Program-made: the position numbers and the translations under genes
DNA from: an uncultured Atopobiaceae bacterium
GTDB taxonomy: Bacteria; Actinomycetota; Coriobacteriia; Coriobacteriales; Atopobiaceae
Assembly (NCBI GenBank): GCA_944321005.1
Contig: CALUJT010000007.1
Span: 1-21,274 of the forward strand
DNA: 21,274 nucleotides
Reading direction: 5' to 3'
In this document: positions 6,960 through 13,458 of the stretch, in pieces
How the letters are laid out: each line of letters starts with the position of its first letter
How positions within the stretch are numbered: the stretch's first letter is position 1
The notes under the pieces: model-generated
What the model was told of the DNA's origin: nothing
Database searches by the model: none
What the model saw: the letters and a program-made list of their open reading frames with translations, nothing else

Positions 6960-8003
6960 CTAGCCCGCGCGCTCCACGAAAAAGTCTGACATAGAGATTA
7001 GCAGGTCGCGAGACTCAGCGGTGATGTGACCCTCCTCGGCGAGCCTCGACGCACGCTCCTTGGCCGCCCCCGCCTCGGAGCGCGCCAGCTCACGGCACCT
7101 CTCGATGCCGCCCCCCAGCTCGATGAGCTCGACGGCGCGCGCCAGCTCGCCCGGGTCCGTCGTCTTCTGGTTGAGAAGGGCCACGAGCTCGCGGTTCTTC
7201 TGTGCGTCGAGGTGCTCGAGGGCCCAGACCACGGCGAGCGTGCGCTTGCCCTCGGTGACGTCGGAGCGGAAGTCCTTGCCCTGCTTGTCGGCGTCGCCCA
7301 CCAGGTTGAGCAGGTCGTCCTGCAGCTGGAAGGCAATGCCCGCCGAGATTCCCAGGTCGAGCAGCCCTCGCGCCGCCTCGGCGGAGCCGCCGCCCACGAG
7401 GGCGCCCAGGCAGAGCGGGCTTGCCACGGTGTACCAGGAGGTCTTGCTCGTGACCATGTAGAGGTAGTCGTCCGGGCTCACGCCCCAGCGCCCGTCGCGG
7501 ACCCAGCCGAGGTCGAGCGCCTGCCCCTCGAGGGTATGGCGCTCCATGCGCACGAGCTCGGCGAGCGCGCGGACCTTGAGCTCGGGGTCGAGCGATTCGT
7601 CCGCGAGCACCACCTCGAAGACGCGGGTGAGCGCGAGGTCGCCCGCGTTTATCGCCATGCCGGTCCCCGTGGTGCGGTAGAGGCAGGGCTCGCCGCGGCG
7701 CAGCTCGCTCTCGTCCGCTATGTCATCGTGGATGAGGGCGGCACTCTGGAAGAGCTCCACGGCCACCGCCACGGAGAGCGCGTCCTCGGCTCGCCCGCCC
7801 ACGGCCTCCGCGCCGAGGAGGGCGAGCACGGGGCGCACGCGCTTGCCGCCGCTCGCGGTGAAGCCCTCGAGCGGCGCGTAGAGGTAGCGCCCCAGGTCGG
7901 ATGCCACGGCCGAGTCCGTGAGCGGGGTGCCCGCGCTGTCCGCGAGCGCGCGCTCGACAAGGGGGAGCCGTCGGGCGAGGTAGTCGACGAAGGGCGCTGC
8001 CAT
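6960..8003 (-). CDS. Polyprenyl diphosphate synthase (trans-isoprenyl type)
   Basis: A 347-residue class-I prenyltransferase that condenses allylic diphosphates with isopentenyl diphosphate. The first aspartate-rich motif is DDIAD at 93-97, followed by the ELRRGEP arginine motif. The second motif is Asp229-Asp230-Leu-Leu-Asn233 (FQLQDDLLNLVGD), with Asn where most members have Asp, and SGGKRVRP at 51-58 binds IPP. Bulky residues before the first motif could set chain length, but I cannot say whether the product is C15, C20 or longer. A role in quinone or lipid-carrier side chains is likely. The ATG at 8001-8003 follows AAGGAAACGAGAAGAAC; the galE stop is only 15 bases upstream, so the genes form an operon. 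Confidence 0.9.
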   Translation of the reverse strand: MAAPFVDYLARRLPLVERALADSAGTPLTDSAVASDLGRYLYAPLEGFTASGGKRVRPVLALLGAEAVGGRAEDALSVAVAVELFQSAALIHDDIADESELRRGEPCLYRTTGTGMAINAGDLALTRVFEVVLADESLDPELKVRALAELVRMERHTLEGQALDLGWVRDGRWGVSPDDYLYMVTSKTSWYTVASPLCLGALVGGGSAEAARGLLDLGISAGIAFQLQDDLLNLVGDADKQGKDFRSDVTEGKRTLAVVWALEHLDAQKNRELVALLNQKTTDPGELARAVELIELGGGIERCRELARSEAGAAKERASRLAEEGHITAESRDLLISMSDFFVERAG

Positions 8004-8018
8004 GTTCTTCTCGTTTCC

Positions 8019-9074
8019 TTATCCCTCGTAGCCGTTGGGGTTGTTGGACTGCCAGTTCCAGGAGTCGCGGCACATGTCCTCGATGTCGAACTTGGCCTCC
8101 CAGCCCATGAGCTCGCGCGCCTTGGAGCAGTCCGCGTAGTTGGCCGTAACGTCGCCCGGGCGGCGCGGGTCAACCACGTAGGGGATCTCGTGGCCGCAGG
8201 CCTTGGAGAAGGCCTCGATGATCTGGAGGACCGAGGTGCCGGTGCCGGTGCCCAGGTTGAAGATCTCCACGCCCGTGCGGCCGTTCATCCAGGCGAGCGC
8301 GGCGGCGTGGCCCGAGGCGAGGTCGCAGACGTGGATGTAGTCGCGCACGCCGGTGCCGTCGGGCGTGTCGTAGTCGTTGCCAAAGACGTGCACGGCGTCG
8401 CGCTTGCCGATGGCGGTCTGCGCAACGTAGGGCACGAGGTTGTTGGGGATGCCCTTGGGGTCCTCGCCCATGAGGCCCGAGGGGTGCGCGCCGATGGGGT
8501 TGAAGTAGCGCAGCAGCACGACGTTCCACTCCGGGTCGGCCGTGTGGAGGTCCGTGAGGATCTGCTCGATCATCCACTTGGTCCAGCCATAGGGGTTGGT
8601 CGCGGGCTTCTTGGGGCTCTCCTCGGTGAGGGGCAGGCTGTCCGGGTCTCCGTAGACGGTGGCGGAGCTGGAGAAGATGATGGACTTGCAGCCGTGCTCG
8701 CGCATGACGTCCACCAGCGTGAGCGTGTTGCCGATGTTGTTGGAGTAGTACTCGATCGGCTTGGAGACGGACTCGCCCACGGCCTTGTAGCCGGCAAAGT
8801 GGATCACGCGGCTCGGGCGGTGCTCGTCGAAGATCCTGGTGAGGGCGGTGCGGTCGTTGACGTCGGCCTCGTAGAAGGTGAGGTTGGCGGCGGCCTTCTC
8901 GCCCACGATGGTCCTGATGCGGTCGCAGACCTTGGCGGACGCGTTGGAGAGGTCGTCGACGATGACGACCTGGTAGCCGTCTTGGAGGAGTTCGACAACC
9001 GTGTGGCTGCCGATGAAGCCGGCACCGCCGGTCACGAGTACGCAGGTGTCCTGGGGCGCGATCTTCTCGCTCAT
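8019..9074 (-). CDS. galE: UDP-glucose 4-epimerase
   Basis: A 351-residue extended short-chain dehydrogenase that interconverts UDP-glucose and UDP-galactose using bound NAD. The Rossmann motif GGAGFIG is at 16-22; Ser137 in FSSSATVYG and Tyr162-x3-Lys166 in NPYGWTK form the catalytic triad. RYFNPIGAHPSG and the C-terminal GRRPGD-like segment (DPRRPGD) bind the sugar nucleotide. Length is typical. The ATG at 9072-9074 follows AAAGGAC. It is the first gene of a probable galE / polyprenyl synthase / CwlM-like operon with 15- and 32-base gaps, a grouping that suggests envelope polysaccharide and cell-wall supply. Confidence 0.96.
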   Translation of the reverse strand: MSEKIAPQDTCVLVTGGAGFIGSHTVVELLQDGYQVVIVDDLSNASAKVCDRIRTIVGEKAAANLTFYEADVNDRTALTRIFDEHRPSRVIHFAGYKAVGESVSKPIEYYSNNIGNTLTLVDVMREHGCKSIIFSSSATVYGDPDSLPLTEESPKKPATNPYGWTKWMIEQILTDLHTADPEWNVVLLRYFNPIGAHPSGLMGEDPKGIPNNLVPYVAQTAIGKRDAVHVFGNDYDTPDGTGVRDYIHVCDLASGHAAALAWMNGRTGVEIFNLGTGTGTSVLQIIEAFSKACGHEIPYVVDPRRPGDVTANYADCSKARELMGWEAKFDIEDMCRDSWNWQSNNPNGYEG

Positions 9075-9121
9075 GGAAGTCCTTTCGTTTGGTGGTTCTT
9101 CCCGACAGTCTCCCCCTGGCG

Positions 9122-9150
9122 CATAAGTATACGTCCTGGAGTACAGTCAA
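9122..9150 (-). promoter_or_regulatory. Possible promoter for the galE operon
   Basis: On the - strand TTGACT (9150-9145) is a good -35. The hexamer 17 bases on is CTTATG, a weak -10. A better hexamer, TATACT (9131-9126), lies only 13 bases away. The surrounding sequence is less GC-rich than the genes. Low certainty on the exact -10. Confidence 0.35.
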
Positions 9151-9179
9151 AACGACGTTGGACGTGTCAAAAGGGGCCG

Positions 9180-9211
9180 TGTGCAAAAAGGTGCCGGGTC
9201 CCATTTGCACA
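9180..9211. repeat. Short palindromic element, TGTGCAAA...TTTGCACA
   Basis: TGTGCAAA (9180-9187) and TTTGCACA (9204-9211) are perfect inverted copies around a 16-base centre that contains GGGTCCC. It lies just upstream of the NlpC-like gene, ending 15 bases before its GTG. The GTGCAAA end recurs in the half-element at 13473-13491, where it joins the GGGACAGG core found in the larger palindromes. Confidence 0.5.
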
Positions 9212-9226
9212 TCGAGGGGAGGCGCG

Positions 9227-9742
9227 GTGAGGAAGCGGCTTCTGGCGGCGCTGGCGGAGCGCGGCCTGCTGTCGGCAAACGGCGCGACGACCGCGTTTGG
9301 CGAGCCCGCGTGGCGAGAAGTGCGCGCGGGCCACGAGCCGCAGGCGCTCATGGCCGCCGGGGCGCTGCAGCGGCGCCTGGTGGAGTGTGCGTGCGGGACC
9401 GCGCCCATGGGGGAGGACCTCTGCGCGGCGTGGGTGGAGCGCGCGTTCTCCCGGCTGGGCATGGGCTACGTGAGCGGCGACGCGCGCGAGCTCTGCGACG
9501 GGTTCTGTCACCTCACGGACACGGCCGACCTCCTGGTGGGAATGATCGTCGCCGTGGCGCGCGACCCGTACGGCGCCGGCGGCTGGGACCACGGCCATGT
9601 GGGCCTCTACGTGGGCGACGGCGCGGTCATGGACTGCGTGGGCGGCCGTGTGCGCCGGGTGCCTCTCGAGCTCTGGCTATCCGCGTACGGCGTGGCGTCC
9701 GAGCCCCGGTGGGGCTGGCTGGGCGCGATCTCGCTCGCGTGA
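9227..9742 (+). CDS. NlpC/P60-like cysteine peptidase-fold protein
   Basis: A 171-residue protein with an apparent papain-like NlpC/P60 core. Cys66 in EDLCAAWVERAFSRLGMGY is placed as the nucleophile, and His124 in WDHGHVGLYVG as the general base, in a segment (DLLVGMIVAV...GHVGLYVGDGAVMDCVG) typical of the family. It has no signal peptide, lipobox or cell-wall-binding domain, unlike most family members that cut peptidoglycan stems, so either it is cytosolic or export is unusual. I chose the GTG at 9227 because GGGGAGG precedes it; the open frame upstream only reads through the palindrome at 9180-9211. No obvious partner gene is adjacent. Confidence 0.7.
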   Translation: MRKRLLAALAERGLLSANGATTAFGEPAWREVRAGHEPQALMAAGALQRRLVECACGTAPMGEDLCAAWVERAFSRLGMGYVSGDARELCDGFCHLTDTADLLVGMIVAVARDPYGAGGWDHGHVGLYVGDGAVMDCVGGRVRRVPLELWLSAYGVASEPRWGWLGAISLA

Positions 9743-9805
9743 GGGACGCGGCGGCGACGTTGCTGCCGCGCGGTTCTTCTCGCCGCGCGCTTGCTGCCCC
9801 TGCGC

Positions 9806-9875
9806 AATCACCATGTTTCTCCGGACAAAATCGGGGCGTCGAGGGCCTCTGTCTGTCTGGAGAAACATGGTGATT
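9806..9875. repeat. Inverted repeat, 22-bp arms
   Basis: The arms 9806-9827 (core CCATGTTTCTCCGGACA) and 9854-9875 (core TGTCTGGAGAAACATGG) are reverse complements with one mismatch, around a 26-base loop. It starts 63 bases after the NlpC-like gene's stop. It has the same build as the other long-armed palindromes here, but its arms differ in sequence. Confidence 0.75.
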
Positions 9876-9904
9876 GATGACGGCCCGCCTGAACGGTCTG
9901 CCGC

Positions 9905-9981
9905 TTCGTTCATCGCGCTCAAGCGACCATATTTGGCGCCGGTGGACCGCGCAAACTGGTCGTCTGAGCGCGATGAACGAA
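9905..9981. repeat. Inverted repeat, 25-bp arms
   Basis: The arms 9905-9929 and 9957-9981 (outer cores TTCGTTCATCGCGCTCA and TGAGCGCGATGAACGAA) are reverse complements except for two adjacent mismatches. The stem can continue inwards (TTTGGCGC with GCGCAAA) apart from a small bulge. It lies 29 bases after the previous inverted repeat and upstream of malic enzyme. Confidence 0.75.
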
Positions 9982-10010
9982 TGGGGCGCGGACACGTTAA
10001 CCGCGCTTGT

Positions 10011-10022
10011 CCGAGCGCTCGG
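10011..10022. promoter_or_regulatory. Perfect 12-bp palindrome upstream of malic enzyme
   Basis: CCGAGCGCTCGG is a perfect palindrome 85 bases before the malic enzyme start. It could be an operator for that gene, but no promoter hexamers nearby are convincing and it may be chance in GC-rich DNA. Confidence 0.25.
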
Positions 10023-10070
10023 CGGGCTCCCAAAATGAGTACACTTGCACATGGTTCTTATCGCTGAGAC

Positions 10071-10088
10071 GGCCGGCGGCTGCCGGCC
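10071..10088 (+). promoter_or_regulatory. Leader hairpin before malic enzyme
   Basis: GGCCGGC and GCCGGCC form a 7-bp GC-only stem with a four-base loop, ending about 9 bases before the ribosome-binding site GGGAG. In the 5' leader it could stabilise the mRNA or affect translation. Confidence 0.4.
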
Positions 10089-10107
10089 CCGTGAGATGGG
10101 AGTTTCC

Positions 10108-11286
10108 ATGGCAGAGGACGCCAAGCAGTACGCGCTCGACAAGCATCGCGAGTGGCAGGGCAAGATCGAGGTCGTCACCCGCGCGCCGATCACCAGCCCC
10201 GAGGAGCTGGCCGTGGCCTACACGCCGGGCGTCGCCGAGCCGTGCCTCAAGATTTCCGAGAACGTGGATGACTCCTACACCTACACGCGTCGCGGCAACC
10301 TGGTGGCCGTGGTCACGGACGGCACCGCGGTGCTCGGCCTCGGCGACATCGGCCCCGAGGCGGGCATGCCGGTCATGGAGGGCAAGTGCGCCCTGTTCAA
10401 GACCTTCGCGGACGTCGACGCGTTCCCCCTCTGCGTGCGCTCCAAGGACGTGGACGAGATCGTGCGCACCGTCGAGCTCGTCGCCGGCAGCTTCGGCGGC
10501 ATCAACCTCGAGGACATCTCCGCGCCGCGCTGCTTCGAGATCGAGCGTCGCCTCAAGGAGTGCTGCGACATCCCCGTCTTCCACGACGACCAGCACGGCA
10601 CCGCCGTCGTGACCTGCGCCGCGCTCATCAACGCGTGCCGCCTCACCGGCCGCGACCTCGCGGACGTGCGCGTGGTCTTCTCCGGCGCCGGCGCGGCGGG
10701 CATCTCCATCGCCAAGCTCATGCAGCGCATGGGCGTCAAGGACGTCATCATCTGCGACCGCACCGGTGCCATCTACGAGGGCCGCGAGGGCCTCAACCCC
10801 GAGAAGGCCGAGATCGCCACCTGGACCAACCGCGAGGGCGTGAGGGGCAGCCTTGCCGACGCCGTCAAGGGCGCCGACGTCTTCGTGGGCGTCTCCGCTC
10901 CGGGCGTGCTCACCCAGGACATGGTGCGCACGATGGCCGCCGACCCGATCGTCTTCGCCTGCGCCAACCCCGTGCCGGAGATCATGCCGGACGAGGCGCT
11001 TGCCGCCGGTGCCGCCGTGGCCGCCACGGGCCGCTCCGACTTCCCCAACCAGATCAACAACGTGCTCGCGTTCCCGGGCATCTTCCGCGGCGCCCTCGAC
11101 GTGCGCGCCTCCGACATCAACGACGACATGATGGAGGCCGCGGCCTACGCGATCGCCGGCCTCGTTGACGACGAGCACCGCGCCGCCGACTACATCATCC
11201 CCGGCGCCTTCGACGAGCGCGTGGCGCCCGCCGTCGCCGCCGCCGTGGCCGAGGCCGCCCGCAAGTCCGGCGTCGCCCGCCTCTAG
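10108..11286 (+). CDS. NAD(P)-dependent malic enzyme, short form
   Basis: A 392-residue oxidative decarboxylase converting malate to pyruvate and CO2. The malic N-domain has AYTPGVAEPCL with catalytic Tyr38, and Lys93 in VMEGKCALFK. Metal and substrate residues are in NLEDISAPRCF (about 133-143) and VFHDDQHGTA (about 157-166). The nucleotide-binding domain has FSGAGAAGIS at 191-200, and the NAD-domain signature RSDFPNQINN is near the C-terminus. The length fits the small bacterial type without a phosphotransacetylase tail; NAD or NADP preference cannot be read safely. I chose the ATG at 10108 because GGGAG lies 5 bases before it. Pyruvate links it loosely to the aminotransferase earlier in the window, but they are not adjacent. 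Confidence 0.95.
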   Translation: MAEDAKQYALDKHREWQGKIEVVTRAPITSPEELAVAYTPGVAEPCLKISENVDDSYTYTRRGNLVAVVTDGTAVLGLGDIGPEAGMPVMEGKCALFKTFADVDAFPLCVRSKDVDEIVRTVELVAGSFGGINLEDISAPRCFEIERRLKECCDIPVFHDDQHGTAVVTCAALINACRLTGRDLADVRVVFSGAGAAGISIAKLMQRMGVKDVIICDRTGAIYEGREGLNPEKAEIATWTNREGVRGSLADAVKGADVFVGVSAPGVLTQDMVRTMAADPIVFACANPVPEIMPDEALAAGAAVAATGRSDFPNQINNVLAFPGIFRGALDVRASDINDDMMEAAAYAIAGLVDDEHRAADYIIPGAFDERVAPAVAAAVAEAARKSGVARL

Positions 11287-11292
11287 CGAGGC

Positions 11293-11317
11293 TGACAGGG
11301 GGACAGTCCCTTTGTCA
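11293..11317. repeat. Short GGGAC palindrome with TGACA/TTGTCA ends
   Basis: TGACAGGGGGAC and GTCCCTTTGTCA (12 bases each, two mismatches) face each other across a single A. It begins 6 bases after the malic enzyme stop. The core and ends match the element at 19936-19966 closely and the sub-units of the palindrome at 211-299. Confidence 0.7.
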
Positions 11318-11327
11318 TGTTATGTGG

Positions 11328-11366
11328 CCGCCCCGGCGCTTCTTCTCGAGAAGAGCGCCGGGGCGG
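11328..11366 (+). terminator. Strong GC hairpin after malic enzyme
   Basis: CCGCCCCGGCGCT (11328-11340) pairs perfectly with AGCGCCGGGGCGG (11354-11366); the loop side continues as CTTCTCGAGAAG, which can itself pair. It lies 41 bases after the stop. No T-run follows, so the terminator role is inferred from stability and position. Confidence 0.6.
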
Positions 11367-11404
11367 TCCGCGTTATCGCAGAGTCGAGACCGGAGGAAAA
11401 GGAC

Positions 11405-11533
11405 GTGATGGTGGCGCTCGCGATGCACTTCCTGAAGAGGGGTAGCCCGGGTCGCCCCGGCGCCCTTTGCGAGAAGGACTCCGGGGCGGCTGCGCGTATG
11501 GGCCAGACTACGGCGATTATTTCTCGGTTATGA
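11405..11533 (+). CDS. Possible 42-residue small protein (speculative)
   Basis: A GTG at 11405, directly followed by ATG, opens a 42-codon frame ending at TGA 11531-11533. GGAGG and AAGGA lie just upstream. The peptide starts MMVALAMHFLKRG and has no recognisable domain. It contains a hairpin (11453-11488) resembling the terminator at 11328, and its end overlaps the convergent anti-sigma gene by 17 bases. These points make it quite possibly non-coding. Confidence 0.2.
   Translation: MMVALAMHFLKRGSPGRPGALCEKDSGAAARMGQTTAIISRL
11453..11488 (-). terminator. Hairpin downstream of the anti-sigma gene
   Basis: CGCCCCGG (11453-11460) and CCGGGGCG (11481-11488) form an 8-bp GC stem with a loop containing GCGAGAAGGA. 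It lies 28 bases past the stop of the - strand anti-sigma gene and could end that transcript. There is no T-run. Confidence 0.45.
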
Positions 11534-12512
11534 GATAGAGGCTCGGGGGGTTCTCGCGCAGAACCTGGGCGCGTGAGGAGTCCGCCGAGCTCAGGTCCTT
11601 GAGGTAGTTAGCATAGGCCTCCGCGTACCCCTTGCGCGGGGAGAAGCTATAGCGCTTGATTTGGGTCGTGCCGTCGTAAAACGCTGCCTTCATCACTAGC
11701 GTTGCCCGGCAGAGCTCCTCGGTGAACAGCTCGACCGCGTGAAGGGTCCCTTGGTCGGATAGTTCCGCCTGCGTCTGTAGCTGCTTCTCGGTCGGCTCGC
11801 CTTCCATGGAAACGGCGTCATGAAACTCCTGCATCTCGACGAGCATCGCGCGCATCTCTTCGTCGAGTGGCACGCTCGCATAGACGCCGTATTTGTGTGC
11901 TCCCTCAGCGTCAGAGGCCTGGTCCTCATAGTCGACCGTGTAGCTCTCGACCACGCCCTCGGACCACCAGATCCAGATGCCCTGGTGCCCGTAAAGGTCT
12001 CCCATCGTACGGTACCCCTGGTTGGTGAGGACGTTGTCCCCCTCAAGCGAATAGGTGAGCGTCTTCACGTTTGAGCCGGTGCACTCAAGGTCGAGCACCG
12101 TGCTTACCGTGAGATAATCTGAGTCTGGGCCTCCCGACCAGCCAAACATCCCTCCAAGGAGCTTTCCCGCCGCCAGACGCGTCCCGTCGCCCTCGTCAAC
12201 ACCCTCGGCATATGCGGCGAGAGCGAAGAAGTTGCCCTGGCCTGCGGTGCTGCTCTCTCCCGGCCGCGGCCGGGCAACGACGGAGAGAACAAGAAGTGCG
12301 GCAGCCGACCCAACCAGCCCGAGGCCGGTTGCTACGACGACGCGACGCGTGACGGGACGCCCGGCGCCGCCCTCCTGCGCGACCCGGCGCGGGTGGCTCT
12401 CCCTTCCGTCATCTGTTGTCGTAGCCTCGGCCAGCACGGCCGCGCGAACGCCTCCGGGTAGGGTGACCCTGCGCGCTCGCGCGCGGAACCGCTCAAGCAT
12501 GTGCTCGTCCAT
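11517..12512 (-). CDS. Probable membrane anti-sigma factor (sigma partner)
   Basis: A 331-residue single-pass protein encoded just after, and overlapping, an ECF sigma factor. Residues 1-55 are cytoplasmic, basic, and begin MDEHMLERFRARARRVTLPG; no zinc-binding H-x3-C-x2-C (ZAS) motif is visible. Residues about 57-80 (VVVATGLGLVGSAAALLVLSVVA) form one transmembrane helix, and about 250 residues lie outside, with no family I recognise. That plan fits an anti-sigma factor with an extracytoplasmic sensor. The ATG at 12512 has AAGGAGGAG upstream and overlaps the sigma gene by 20 bases, so translation is probably coupled. The anti-sigma role is inferred from position and topology, not from a sequence motif. 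Confidence 0.7.
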   Translation of the reverse strand: MDEHMLERFRARARRVTLPGGVRAAVLAEATTTDDGRESHPRRVAQEGGAGRPVTRRVVVATGLGLVGSAAALLVLSVVARPRPGESSTAGQGNFFALAAYAEGVDEGDGTRLAAGKLLGGMFGWSGGPDSDYLTVSTVLDLECTGSNVKTLTYSLEGDNVLTNQGYRTMGDLYGHQGIWIWWSEGVVESYTVDYEDQASDAEGAHKYGVYASVPLDEEMRAMLVEMQEFHDAVSMEGEPTEKQLQTQAELSDQGTLHAVELFTEELCRATLVMKAAFYDGTTQIKRYSFSPRKGYAEAYANYLKDLSSADSSRAQVLRENPPSLYLITEK

Positions 12513-13047
12513 AGTTCTCCTCCTTTGCCGTGCTCGCGGGGGACTCGAGCATCTGTCTCATCTGCTTGCGCGCCCGGTGAAGGCGCGTGCGCACCGTCGC
12601 TGGCGGACTTCCCACGATGCGGGCGATCTCCTCGGTCGTGTACTCCTCCACGTAGTGGAGCAGCGCAACCACGCGGAGCTTCTCGGGCAGGGCTAGGAGG
12701 GCCTGCCATACCGGGTCGGCCCGGAGCTCCGCGAGGGCGGCGTCCTCCGCGCTCGGGTCTTCTGCCGGCAGCTCGCGAGCGGCATCGTCGGTGCTCTCCA
12801 CGCGTCGCCTCCAGGGCGTGCGGTAGAGTTCGCGGCATCGGTTGACGGTCGTTCGCAGGAGCCACGCCTTCAGATGCTCGTTGCTCGTGAACGCCGTGCC
12901 GTCCGTGAGCAGTCGGCAGAACACGTCCTGGGCAACGTCTTGCGCGTCGTGCACGGAGCGGGTCTGAGAGAGCGCCGTGACATAGACGGAGTTGCCGTGC
13001 CGGTCCATTGCGTAGCGGATGAACTTTTCGCCTCTTTGTGCTCCCAT
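12493..13047 (-). CDS. ECF-type RNA polymerase sigma factor
   Basis: A 184-residue sigma-70 family factor with only regions 2 and 4. Region 2 lies at about 8-76 (SVHDAQDVAQDVFCRLL, then HLKAWLLRTTVNRCRELYR) and region 4 at about 115-168 (LALPEKLRVVALLHYVEEYT, TEEIARIVGSPPATVRTRLH). A Glu/Asp-rich linker joins them. I chose the ATG at 13045-13047 because the nearly ideal AGGAGGTGAT precedes it; the open frame continues upstream without support. The next gene overlaps by 20 bases and looks like the anti-sigma factor. A GGGGAAC motif about 50 bases upstream (13092-13098 on the - strand) could be an ECF-type -35 for autoregulation, but the matching -10 is not clear. Confidence 0.92.
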   Translation of the reverse strand: MGAQRGEKFIRYAMDRHGNSVYVTALSQTRSVHDAQDVAQDVFCRLLTDGTAFTSNEHLKAWLLRTTVNRCRELYRTPWRRRVESTDDAARELPAEDPSAEDAALAELRADPVWQALLALPEKLRVVALLHYVEEYTTEEIARIVGSPPATVRTRLHRARKQMRQMLESPASTAKEENYGRAHA

Positions 13048-13131
13048 GGCTATCACCTCCTCGCCTATAACATGCGTGGGCGTCGCATAATGTTCCCCAA
13101 GGCGCGCAAAAGTGACGGGCGCTATTTCACG

Positions 13132-13317
13132 ATGGATGGTGTGATGGACGAGCGGGAATTCAGGGCATGTGGGCGCAAGAAGCGCTACGAGACGCGCGTG
13201 GAGGCCCGCAAGGCCGCAGAGAGGAACTCTCGCCGCAAGGATGCGCCTAAGATTTTCATCTATGAGTGTCCGTACTGCGGCGGTTGGCACCTCACGCACC
13301 GCCGCCCGGGACGCTAG
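13132..13317 (+). CDS. Small zinc-ribbon-like protein
   Basis: About 61 residues, basic, ending in ECPYCGGWHLTHRR. One Cys near the N-terminus (FRACGRKKRY), the CPYC pair and the following His residues form a likely zinc-binding site: C-x32-C-x2-C-x3-H. Such small proteins are common in Actinomycetota and phages, usually annotated as hypothetical. The start is uncertain. ATGs at 13090, 13132 and 13144 are all in frame; 13144 has GGATGG before it, and none has a strong ribosome-binding site. It is divergent from the ECF sigma gene, sharing its upstream region, and could be a target of that sigma factor, which is only a guess. Confidence 0.65.
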   Translation: MDGVMDEREFRACGRKKRYETRVEARKAAERNSRRKDAPKIFIYECPYCGGWHLTHRRPGR

Positions 13318-13458
13318 CTCATTTGTAGGGTGTTTCTGGCGGGGTGTCTTAAGTATCACCTTGCAAGTAGCAATTCAACTACCTGCGGAAATACGGAGAT
13401 TAGTCACATCTGATACTCGGCAGGGCCTTCGCGAAATGCCCTCAAAATGAGAGACCGC
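13318..13458. other. AT-richer spacer with nested inverted repeats
   Basis: The 141 bases between the zinc-ribbon gene and the convergent EamA gene are visibly less GC-rich than the genes. AGTATCA (13352-13358) and TGATACT (13411-13417) enclose GCAAGTAG (13363-13370) with CTACCTGC (13379-13386; one mismatch). A third pair, AGGGC...GCCCT around TTCGCGAA (13422-13442), lies next to the EamA stop and could terminate transcription. No coding signal is evident. Confidence 0.45.

Larger units (their letters stand above)
9743..10107. other. Gene-free stretch with two large inverted repeats
   Basis: No credible coding region lies in these 365 bases. They hold an inverted repeat at 9806-9875, a second at 9905-9981, a perfect 12-bp palindrome CCGAGCGCTCGG at 10011-10022, and a leader hairpin at 10071-10088 just before the malic enzyme gene. 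Confidence 0.7.

Noticed and set aside
7026-9230. A 734-codon + strand frame
   Set aside because: Antisense to the polyprenyl synthase and galE, both of which have clear catalytic motifs.
9743-10107. CRISPR-like array in the gene-free stretch
   Set aside because: The two inverted repeats differ in sequence and are not regularly spaced direct repeats; no cas gene is present.
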